33,474 nt of DNA from Sinomicrobium weinanense (GTDB lineage: Bacteria; Bacteroidota; Bacteroidia; Flavobacteriales; Flavobacteriaceae). The stretch lies in contig NZ_JAHKRR010000015.1 of assembly GCF_018863395.1 (NCBI RefSeq), forward strand, positions 1-33,474, in the 5' to 3' direction. The notes below the pieces were generated by a model that did no database searches, was not told the origin of the DNA, and saw only the letters and a program-made list of their open reading frames with translations. This document shows, piece after piece, positions 17,853 to 25,553 of this stretch; position 1 is the stretch's first letter; the number at the start of each line of letters is the position of its first letter. Position numbers and translations under genes: made by a program.

Positions 17853-20800
17853 ATGAGCCAGAAAGTTTCTACATTCAGGGTCATTACGATTTTTATTTGC
17901 TTAGCAATAGTAGGGGGAGGCTTGATTCCCCTGCTCAGTATTCAACTAGTTCCTTCTCGTTCCTTGCCCGCAGTATATGTATCTTATTCATGGCCTGCTG
18001 CTTCAGCGAAAGTAATTGAACAGAAGGTGACTTCTAAGTTGGAAGGTCTCTTTAACAGTATGAGGGGAGTGAAAGAGATTAGTTCGACCTCTCGTAAAGG
18101 GAATGGAGATATTAGTATTCAATTTAAAAAAAACACGGATATGGATGCTGTCCGGTTTGAAATGGCAGCCCTTATTCGCCAAAGTTACCCTCAAATGCCC
18201 GAGGGGGTAAGCTACCCTTTTCTTTCTTTGAGTATTCCTTCTGAAAACAATTCATCTGTTTTGTCTTATAGTGTCAATGCTAATGAAAGTTCATACTATA
18301 TTAAAAAATATGTCGATCATTATATTCTTCCCAGGCTATCTAATATTAAAGGGGTAAGTCAAGTTGGCTTATATGGTGTTTCTCCTTACGAATGGGTAGT
18401 AACATACAATGCTGATAAGTTGTCCAAACTTGGGTTGACTGTAGATCAGGTAACCCTTGCAATTAATACTTTTCTGAAAAAAGATGAAATCGGAAAGGGC
18501 ACTGAGGTTTTGTCTCAAGGGAACTCTCCTCGGGAAATTAGAATACTTTATACACATCAATCTCAGGAAGAGTTCAACTGGAACAAAATCCCTGTAGCAA
18601 AAAGTGGGGGTCGTATCATTTACATGGAAGACATTGCTTCGGTACGTTTCAAGGAACGTCCACCAAGTGCTTATTACCGAATTAATGGTTCGAATACTGT
18701 GAATTTGGTTATATATCCGGAAAAAGGGGTCAATACTATTGAACTCTCCAAAAGGATAAAGCGTAGGGTAGAAGATATTAGAAATGAACTACCTGTTGAA
18801 TATCATCTCAAACTTACACAGGATACAACAGCACATCTTATCGATGAACTGCTAAAAATACAATGGCGAACACTGTTTTCCTTAATTATTTTATTAGCAC
18901 TGTCTATTGTAATATACCGTAATACCAGATATGTTTTCGTTTTATTTTCGAGCATCTTCATCAATTTTTTTGTGGCAGTAATATTCTATTATTTACTTCA
19001 AGTAGAGTTGCAGTTATATTCCTTTGCAGGTATTACTATTTCTTTCGGTATTATCATAGACAATACGATCATTATGATGGATCACTTTCGTCATAAAGGA
19101 AACAAAAAAGCTTTCCTGGCTATTTTGGCGGCTACACTAACTACTATAGGGGCAATTACGGTAATCTTTTTACTAGAGGAATCTCAACGGATCAACCTAT
19201 GGGATTTTGCCCTGGTTATTGCAATCAATCTAGGGGTGTCTCTTTTAGTGGCGTTGTATTTAACTCCTGCTTTATTAGAGAAATTCAAAATAACACACAA
19301 AAAAAGACACTTTTCCAGAAAGCGAAAAAAACGTATTGTCTGGTTTACATCTCAGTACGAATACTTTATAATTTTTTTAAACAAACCAATGCCAAAGTGG
19401 GGACTCATTATAATAATGATTTTGGGGTTTGGTTTACCATTGCATCTAGCTCCGAAACAAATAGAATCGAAAGGATTGTTAGCAGATTTATATAATCAAA
19501 CTATGGGAAATGGATGGTTTGAAGAGAACATTCGCCCTGCTATGGAAAAGATTGTTGGAGGATCTCTACGTCTTTTTACAGAAAATGTGTTTGAAAAATC
19601 TTATTACCAGGAACCACAGAAAACAACACTTAATGTTACCGGGACAATGCCGGAAGGCAGTACCATAGAACAATTAAATAAGGCGATACTGAAAATGGAA
19701 AATTATATCGCATCTTTCAAGGAAGTAGAACTTTTTGAAACTCAGATCAAAAGTTACAATGATTCCAGAATCACCATTCATTTTAAAGACGAGTATGAAT
19801 CCGGTGCATTTCCATATGTTTTAAAAAGTCTTCTGGAAACTAAAGCAGTAAGCCTGGGGGGGCTGGATTGGAATATATATGGTGTAGGAAGGGGATTTTC
19901 CAATGCCTTGAACACAGGGTATCTCGCTGATCAGATTGTTTTGGAAGGGTATAATTATGATGAATTGTATCAATATAGTCAAAGATTACGGGATAGCCTT
20001 TTAGTCCAATCTAAAGGCAGGGTAAAGGAAATAGAAATCAACACAGGAGAGTGGTTCAGCAAAACTTTATATGAGTATCATTTGGAATTTGAACCACAAG
20101 GCATAGCTTTGGCTGGGATAACGGAATCGCAGGTTTATAATACTCTTAAAAATCAACTTCACTCGGCAAATCTGTCCCCTGTGATTAGAAATCACGAATT
20201 GCAGGAGGCAAAATTGGTCTCTGATCAACATGAACAATTTACGGTGTGGGATTTAAAGAACACTCCTGTAGATATCGATGAAAAACAATTCAAACTACAT
20301 GAACTTACTACTATAGAAAAACGAAAGACGGGTAATGATATTAAAAAAGTAAACCAACAGTATCATTTGGTTGTTGCCTTTGAGTTTATCGGTCCAAGAC
20401 TTTTGGCTGAGAAATTTAAAGAAGAAAGGATACAAGCAATTTCTAATGTTTTACCTGTTGGTTATAAGGTGTTTAAGCGTGATAATTATGGGTGGAATAA
20501 AGAAGAAAAAAAGCAATACTACTATATTTTTATTATTGTCGCGATAATTTTTTTTATATGTGCTATTCTCCTGGAATCCCTTCGGCAGCCATTGGTCATT
20601 TTGAGCATGATTCCTATTTCATTTATTGGGGTATTTCTTACTTTTTATTTTTTTGAGTTTAATTTTGATCAAGGAGGTTATGCCTCTTTTATCCTTTTGT
20701 GTGGTATTAGTGTAAATGCGGCTCTTTACATTGTAAATGATTTTAATAATTTAAAACGACACTACCCGGGACGGGATATTAGAAAATTATATTTTAAGGC

Positions 20801-21014
20801 TTATAATCATAAAATTCTCCCTGTATTTCTAACCATTATCTCTACCATAGCTGGTTTGTTGCCGTTTGTTTGGGGAGGTCAAAGGGAAGTTTTTTGGTTT
20901 TCATTTGCAGTAGGTTCTATTGGAGGATTAATTTTTTCCCTTTTGGCCATCTTATTATATTTACCTTTATTTCTAAATTTAAAGAACAAAGAAAGGAAAG
21001 TGAAAAACGATTAA
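17853..21014 (+). CDS. RND transporter permease, second divergent copy
   Basis: A 1053-residue RND permease, last gene of the operon. The N-terminus ('LAIVGGGLIPLLSIQLVPSR', then 'VSYSWPAASAKVIEQKVTSK') and the TM4 motif 'SFGIIIDNTIIMMDHF' (Asp403, Asn404) identify the superfamily. At the TM10 relay position 'LLCGISVNAALYIVNDF' has Asn955 instead of Lys. Both permeases of the operon thus share the Asp-Asn/no-Lys pattern while differing strongly elsewhere. With only one adaptor and one OMF gene, the two may form a mixed complex as MdtB/MdtC do, or share parts. No further gene follows on this strand until about 24507. Confidence 0.88.
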   Translation: MSQKVSTFRVITIFICLAIVGGGLIPLLSIQLVPSRSLPAVYVSYSWPAASAKVIEQKVTSKLEGLFNSMRGVKEISSTSRKGNGDISIQFKKNTDMDAVRFEMAALIRQSYPQMPEGVSYPFLSLSIPSENNSSVLSYSVNANESSYYIKKYVDHYILPRLSNIKGVSQVGLYGVSPYEWVVTYNADKLSKLGLTVDQVTLAINTFLKKDEIGKGTEVLSQGNSPREIRILYTHQSQEEFNWNKIPVAKSGGRIIYMEDIASVRFKERPPSAYYRINGSNTVNLVIYPEKGVNTIELSKRIKRRVEDIRNELPVEYHLKLTQDTTAHLIDELLKIQWRTLFSLIILLALSIVIYRNTRYVFVLFSSIFINFFVAVIFYYLLQVELQLYSFAGITISFGIIIDNTIIMMDHFRHKGNKKAFLAILAATLTTIGAITVIFLLEESQRINLWDFALVIAINLGVSLLVALYLTPALLEKFKITHKKRHFSRKRKKRIVWFTSQYEYFIIFLNKPMPKWGLIIIMILGFGLPLHLAPKQIESKGLLADLYNQTMGNGWFEENIRPAMEKIVGGSLRLFTENVFEKSYYQEPQKTTLNVTGTMPEGSTIEQLNKAILKMENYIASFKEVELFETQIKSYNDSRITIHFKDEYESGAFPYVLKSLLETKAVSLGGLDWNIYGVGRGFSNALNTGYLADQIVLEGYNYDELYQYSQRLRDSLLVQSKGRVKEIEINTGEWFSKTLYEYHLEFEPQGIALAGITESQVYNTLKNQLHSANLSPVIRNHELQEAKLVSDQHEQFTVWDLKNTPVDIDEKQFKLHELTTIEKRKTGNDIKKVNQQYHLVVAFEFIGPRLLAEKFKEERIQAISNVLPVGYKVFKRDNYGWNKEEKKQYYYIFIIVAIIFFICAILLESLRQPLVILSMIPISFIGVFLTFYFFEFNFDQGGYASFILLCGISVNAALYIVNDFNNLKRHYPGRDIRKLYFKAYNHKILPVFLTIISTIAGLLPFVWGGQREVFWFSFAVGSIGGLIFSLLAILLYLPLFLNLKNKERKVKND

Positions 21015-21079
21015 GTTTATAATGTTAATGTTTTTTGTGGATTAAAGCCAACAAAAAAACTAAAAATAAAGCAGGTGTA

Positions 21080-21175
21080 GTGATGAGTTTAACCTTTTGA
21101 CCTGTGTTTTTTTGGTAAAAATGTTTTTAAATTGTTGAATTTCTGGAAAAATAGTTTGTGCCTAAATAAACATTT
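21080..21175 (+). repeat. Dispersed ~90-bp spacer repeat, copy after the RND operon
   Basis: It shares the order 'AGTTTAAC', 'TGTGTTTTTT', 'TAAAAATG/ATGTTT', 'TTTAAATTGTTG' and a final 'CTAAATA/CAAATA' block with the spacers at about 8925-9025 and 25415-25505, which precede the ligase genes. Here no ligase follows, suggesting a recombination scar or a mobile regulatory spacer. Confidence 0.55.
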
Positions 21176-21217
21176 GTAATTCCAACTCAGAGACCAAAAA
21201 TATCCTCAAAAAAGAAA

Positions 21218-21253
21218 AAACTCAGGTCATCCATACTTAAATCGCCTGAGTTT
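21218..21253. terminator. Bidirectional intrinsic terminator
   Basis: A 9-bp perfect stem (AAACTCAGG and CCTGAGTTT) with an 18-base loop. Downstream on the minus strand is a strong T-tract (TTTTTTCTTTTTT). On the plus strand a T-rich stretch follows. It can end the minus-strand gene at 21451 and stop leftover transcription from the RND operon. Confidence 0.65.
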
Positions 21254-21450
21254 GTTATTTATTTTTTTAGGGAAATTAACTTACTTCTGAAAGTGCCTAA
21301 TAAAATGCTTTTTTAACGGTTTTGGCACATTTAGAAGTGAATAAATATTTGTAATTCAACTCTGAAAGTGCCTGTTTAACTCAGGATAAAGGGGAGAGGG
21401 GATTGTTTCTTTATTTAGATGTAAAAAGATGTTCTTAGTCGGCCGGATAT

Positions 21451-23403
21451 CTAATACCATATCTGTTCCCCATTTTTATACTCAAAGATTCTTTCTTGGC
21501 GGCCTTCATCAAGGCATTTTAGATATAATAAACCATTTTTAGGAACATTTTTGTATTTCAATTCATAATCTTCTGCTTTTTGTTGGCCCAAGGAAACGAA
21601 AACTCCTTTATCCACATAAAACAGCTCATAGTTAAGCCCTTTTAATACATGATTTAGATTGTTTGGAGGGGCAAATGTGATTTTTGAAACATACTGTTTT
21701 TTTTTCAAATCAATACCTTTCCAAGTAGTTGAATCATTCTCCGTAGACGGACTACTTGTTATAAAATTTCCTTCTAATTGGATCTCCTTGTTTTCAGATT
21801 CCTGGTACGACAATTTGATTTCTTTGATTGTGATAACATTTCTGGATAGAATTCTAAAATACCTGTACTTTTTTTTAATGTTCAATGGAATCTCATATGG
21901 CCTTAATTCTGGCTCAAAATCGATTTGTTCAATAGTGACCGCATCTCTAAAATCCCGATTGTTTGATGCTTGTATTAATGATCCTTTTATGCGTTTTGCG
22001 TCCTTTTCCAGTCCTTTCTTGGCCGGGTACTTTCTTTTTATTACTACATCACTGGTCGAATTTCCAGGAATAAATTCCTTTTTATTTCCATTATGGTCAA
22101 GATGGAAAGGAGTGCCAAAAGGAATTGTTCTGCCATTTTTATAAAATATCGGTTGATATACGATGTCAGTTCCCATTTTATTAAAAATCACCATATTACC
22201 TTCTATTTTCCCCCATTGCACAGGAACCCATCTTTTATTTACCCCTAAGACACTTAGGTAAGCATAATAAGTATTTTTTGGTATTTTCTCTTTTGTGATT
22301 TCGTGGCTTAGGTTAATAGTATTGAAATAATCATTTGACACATCCTTTTGTTTTACATTTCTGAATAATTGAGGTATATTTTCAAGTTTTATTCTTTTAT
22401 CTGAGATTGGGCCTTCCATATGTGTAGAAAAAGTATGCCTGTAAACTTTGGGGAGTCTTATTTTTCCACTCCAATCATCCTCAAACTTATTGTTGTTGAT
22501 ATCAGGATTATAAAACCAACTATGTCCCTTCTCCCAATATGATTCAAAATATAATGTTCTTCCCCCATATAAGAGGGCATTCCATTGATGATTATCCTCT
22601 TTATTGCCCCATGCAGGGACAAAATCAACAACCATAGGGATACCTTCAGTATTGACTATATAAGTATTAAACCAACTCTTTACAGTACATTTACCACTTT
22701 TAATTTTCATGAAATCCTTAAATTTCAAAATGGGTAGTCCCTCCGTCAATTCATAATTGAATTTGTACGTTTTATATTGCCCAAATAAAGAATCACAGGC
22801 TTTAGTAAATGGAATTGGATATAAATCCTTAAAATGATCTTCATTTTCACTTTTAAAGAAATCTCTCCAATTCTCGAGAGCCTTTCCCTGTATATGTCGA
22901 TAGGGTAAAATATATTCACAAAAGTCTTCAAAAGATACACTGTCACGGGCGTACGGGTTATTCCTCCATGAGTTATAAGCATCATCAATGTTTTTAATTA
23001 GAAATTTGCTAGTCACAAACTTGATGTCTTCCTGTACAGGTTTGGAATAAATATAGGTGTGAGCTGGGGATATTATCTTGAGGCTATCCCATAATTTATT
23101 TAACTTATTAGGATCAATGCTGTCATCTTGTTCCCATTGTGATTTGGCCATAAGGGGGATAATTCTATATTTTTTTAGGTTGGTAGTGTCATAAGAATAA
23201 TTATAGGGAAGATTAGAAATAAGAAATTTTGCGGCCTCCAATTTCATAGAATCCCCTTCTTTTTTATAGTACTCAAGAACTTTGATGAGTTCGCCTTTGT
23301 TTTTTCCACTCAGCTCTAAAGCATTTCTTATTTCGACATCATATTTATGGCAGGAAACTAACAATAGAATCCAAAAATATAGCATTGCCTTTTTATTATT
23401 CAT
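21451..23403 (-). CDS. Transglutaminase-like lipoprotein with discoidin-like tail, second intact copy
   Basis: A 650-residue lipoprotein from ATG 23403; the frame opens farther upstream at 23481, but MNNKKAMLYFWILLLVSC supplies the lipobox (Cys18). It is a diverged paralogue of the 6543-8519 protein: 'ALELSGKNKGELIKVLEYY' corresponds to 'ALGLAGENRDELEKVLEHY', and 'FCEYILPYR' is shared. The core keeps Cys239 ('SGKCTVKSW') and His272 ('NHQWNAL') with the same 33-residue spacing. The third member is Glu287 ('LYFESYW') where the paralogue has Asp299, so catalysis may be altered or lost. The C-terminal discoidin-like region ends 'RQERIFEYKNGEQIWY'. It is convergent with the export operon, with a terminator between. 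Confidence 0.8.
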   Translation of the reverse strand: MNNKKAMLYFWILLLVSCHKYDVEIRNALELSGKNKGELIKVLEYYKKEGDSMKLEAAKFLISNLPYNYSYDTTNLKKYRIIPLMAKSQWEQDDSIDPNKLNKLWDSLKIISPAHTYIYSKPVQEDIKFVTSKFLIKNIDDAYNSWRNNPYARDSVSFEDFCEYILPYRHIQGKALENWRDFFKSENEDHFKDLYPIPFTKACDSLFGQYKTYKFNYELTEGLPILKFKDFMKIKSGKCTVKSWFNTYIVNTEGIPMVVDFVPAWGNKEDNHQWNALLYGGRTLYFESYWEKGHSWFYNPDINNNKFEDDWSGKIRLPKVYRHTFSTHMEGPISDKRIKLENIPQLFRNVKQKDVSNDYFNTINLSHEITKEKIPKNTYYAYLSVLGVNKRWVPVQWGKIEGNMVIFNKMGTDIVYQPIFYKNGRTIPFGTPFHLDHNGNKKEFIPGNSTSDVVIKRKYPAKKGLEKDAKRIKGSLIQASNNRDFRDAVTIEQIDFEPELRPYEIPLNIKKKYRYFRILSRNVITIKEIKLSYQESENKEIQLEGNFITSSPSTENDSTTWKGIDLKKKQYVSKITFAPPNNLNHVLKGLNYELFYVDKGVFVSLGQQKAEDYELKYKNVPKNGLLYLKCLDEGRQERIFEYKNGEQIWY

Positions 23404-24086
23404 AATTTCGTTTTTTCTTATTTTTATCATTATGCAAAAGCGAATATAGGATTGATTTGTTCCGCACCTTTTTTTAGACATATCCTCGTTATATAGGTCG
23501 TCTATAGGTTCAGCATTGTTTCCTTCTTTGCTGCAAGTAGGTTCGATTTAACCATCGATATATAGTTTATACCCGGTTATGTTTCTTCTTCTCCATCATT
23601 GATCTTGTGGTGACTTTGTAGTTTGCAAAAGGGTTTGAAATACGCTAGGGTTTGATAAATTTTGATCCATTTATAGATAAAATTCCTGGTGTTAGTATAA
23701 ATGTGTCTGCTATGGTCTTTCTTGATGTTTAAAATCTTCCATGTATTCCACACAGTAACAATACCAAAACTCAGCTTTACGCATAGTACGTATCCCATCC
23801 TACTAATAAAAAATAAGATATCCTTATTTCACCAGGAAATGGCTAACGGCCCATTCAAACATGGAAGTGCCTATTGGAACTCTGCGGTAGGATGATCATT
23901 TTGCTCCAGGGAGGATAGGCACAGAGTAGGCCACTATGGGCCCACTCCTGATGCATATTTATAGCCCTGTCAGGGGGGGCATCCTCAATCTGTAATTTGG
24001 TAAGAAAAGACATAAGCAATTAGGTTTTGCAGATTATAAGATCTGATGGATAGTACGGAGTATAAATATAAAGATTTTCGCTTATA
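23404..24086. other. Intergenic region without a recognisable gene
   Basis: About 680 bases. Several frames of 50-75 codons exist on both strands (for example 23577-23798 minus and about 23858-24013 minus), but none shows family motifs, a signal peptide or conserved context. The GC-richer part around 23840-23980 looks foreign to its surroundings and may be a worn remnant. Confidence 0.4.
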
Positions 24087-24506
24087 TTACTCTTTACGTT
24101 TCTTTACAGGATATTTTTCAACACACACTTTCATCATTTCACCGGGTTCTTTTCCCACGGCTTTTTCGATAATCAGGAATTCATAAGGCTCAGGTGCACC
24201 GGTATTGAAATAGATATCGATTAATGGTTGTTTCTCTATTCCGGTCTTACTCTGGATCTCCTCAAAAGTGTTTTCCCCTTCGAAGTTTTCTCGCATAAAT
24301 AGGCCGAAATTGGTTCGCTTTTCCAGTTTGTATTTTTTCTTTAGTTCCAAACTACGATGAGTGTAGACTGCATCCCGTACATTTTTAATCGTGTCACCTG
24401 TATTTACGGCGATATTATAGAAGGAATGGAGCGATACTCTTTTCTTCTTTTTGATGATTATCTTACTAACCTTCCCGTCTGAAACAAGCTCTATATCGAT
24501 TCCAGG
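24087..24506 (-). pseudogene. 3' fragment of an unknown gene, cut by recombination
   Basis: The frame is open on the minus strand without stops from 24506 to the TAA at 24087, 139 codons, with no convincing start (a TTG at 24350 exists). It encodes a charged soluble segment: 'VSKIIIKKKKRVSLHSFYNI', then 'AVNTGDTIKNVRDAVYTHRS', later 'FEEIQSKTGIEKQPLIDIYF' and 'EPYEFLIIEKAVGKEPGEMM'. The last two resemble a helix-turn-helix of an XRE-like fold, but I cannot assign a family. Its upstream limit coincides with the start of homology to the transglutaminase/discoidin gene on the other strand, so both genes were cut at the same junction. It may be translated from the TTG as an 87-residue protein. 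Confidence 0.55.
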
Positions 24507-25378
24507 AAAAATAGTGTATTTGTGTATTTTCGATAGGAATTATAGAAATGGTTGAGTACCTATTGGTTGGATATTTGTCAAAAATGGTGATGTAACCTTT
24601 GAGGATATACAAGGGAAGGGAGTGATATATTTAGCCATGGTTTAAGATTCTAATGGTGGGTTAATTCCTGTGTCTGATCCTTTTACATGAGGATGGTCGT
24701 CAGGGCATATATAGCCCCTCAAAAGGAGAAAAATACCATGGAGTTACAAAGAAAATATCATATCAAAGATGATTTTTTAGAACAGACAGTTGAAGGGGTA
24801 TTTCAGGCATCAAATGACAAAGAGTTCAGAGGTAAGGTCGATCTATACCAAATTCAAGATACCTTTAGGTTGATAAACCATGAAGTATCAGTGACAACTC
24901 TTGTTAGGTATCGGTATATCCGTTATTTATTCCCTAAGGGTAGACCGGGAAATATGGCCAAAATTGAAATCAAAGGAAGTGATGGAAAAAAACTAAGCGG
25001 GAAAATAATGACAGATAAAAAAATACGGAAACACCATCTATGAAAAATGCTTTTGACGATAATCCTTTGAGTTTTGTCTATACTGGTTATCAGGATAATG
25101 GACAATGGGTGGGAGTAGATTTAGAAGAGGAGAAACAGATAAAATCAATTGTATTTTGTCCTAAAACAGATAAAAATGATATATGACCGGGATTAAGATA
25201 TGAAATACTTTATTGAGATGGACGATGGGTTTCTCTCGGGAGAAAACAGGCTTATGATGATTATCATATATCTTATAATGAGGTTCCTAAAGAGGCACTT
25301 TTTTGGTTAAGAAACCATACTGAGCGTATGGAAGAAAGGATTTTTACATATGAAAATGATACTCAGATTTGGTAGTGA
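24507..25378 (+). pseudogene. Degenerate transglutaminase/discoidin lipoprotein gene, 3' half
   Basis: It matches the last ~870 bases of the intact gene at 6543-8519 (from about 7646) along its whole length, including 'FQASNDKEFRGKVDLYQIQDT' minus its last residue in both. It is clearly dead. There are stops at the positions of a Trp (TGG to TGA in 'AWEP'), a Glu, two more Trp in the discoidin region ('DIWPG' and 'YWDG'), and the penultimate Trp (TAG). There are also a 5-base deletion near 24688 and a 1-base deletion near 25020. Four of the five stops are former Trp codons. The 5' half is missing and replaced by the fragment ending at 24506. It lies in front of the intact ligase gene. Confidence 0.85.
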
Positions 25379-25414
25379 TTGAAATTCTATAAGTAAATGT
25401 GTTTTTAAGACAAA

Positions 25415-25505
25415 CGTAAGTTTAACATTTCGGCTTGTGTTTTTTATAAAAATATGTTTAAATTGTTGCATGTTTAAAAAATAGCTTATGACCAAATAGC
25501 TAATA
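25415..25505 (+). repeat. Dispersed ~90-bp spacer repeat, copy before the intact ligase
   Basis: It matches the spacer at about 8935-9025 and, less well, 21080-21175 (core TTTAAATTGTTGCATGTTTA). Its place 50-140 bases before the ligase ATG makes a promoter role likely, but no box is certain. Confidence 0.55.
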
Positions 25506-25553
25506 AGAGCCCCCCTCCCCCCGCCCTGAATAGAATGAAACCCTACATGAACT

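Larger units (their letters stand above)
21015..21450. other. Convergent intergenic region with repeats
   Basis: It lies between the end of the export operon (plus) and the end of the second transglutaminase-like gene (minus). It holds a third copy of the spacer found before the O-antigen ligase genes (about 21080-21175), a bidirectional terminator (21218-21253), and short repeats: CTGAAAGTGCCT at 21287-21298 and 21362-21373, and TTTGTAATTC-type copies near 21173 and 21347. Confidence 0.55.

Noticed and set aside
21262-21284. TTTTTTTAGGGAAATTAACTTAC, which resembles the IS terminal repeat when split
   Set aside because: A four-base interruption is needed to match and no transposase remnant lies nearby; likely chance in T-rich DNA (motif shown with positions; core TTTTTAGGGAA).
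23577-23798. 73-codon minus-strand frame in the gap after the second transglutaminase-like gene
   Set aside because: No signal peptide, motif or operon context; composition typical of chance frames in AT-rich DNA.
23858-24013. 52-codon minus-strand frame starting MSFLTKLQIEDAPPDRAINM
   Set aside because: Short, no recognised family, and no conserved neighbour; left as part of the gap.
24687-25043. 118-codon plus-strand frame
   Set aside because: It is an intact stretch of the degenerate discoidin pseudogene, bounded by its frameshifts, and has no signal peptide or start context of its own.
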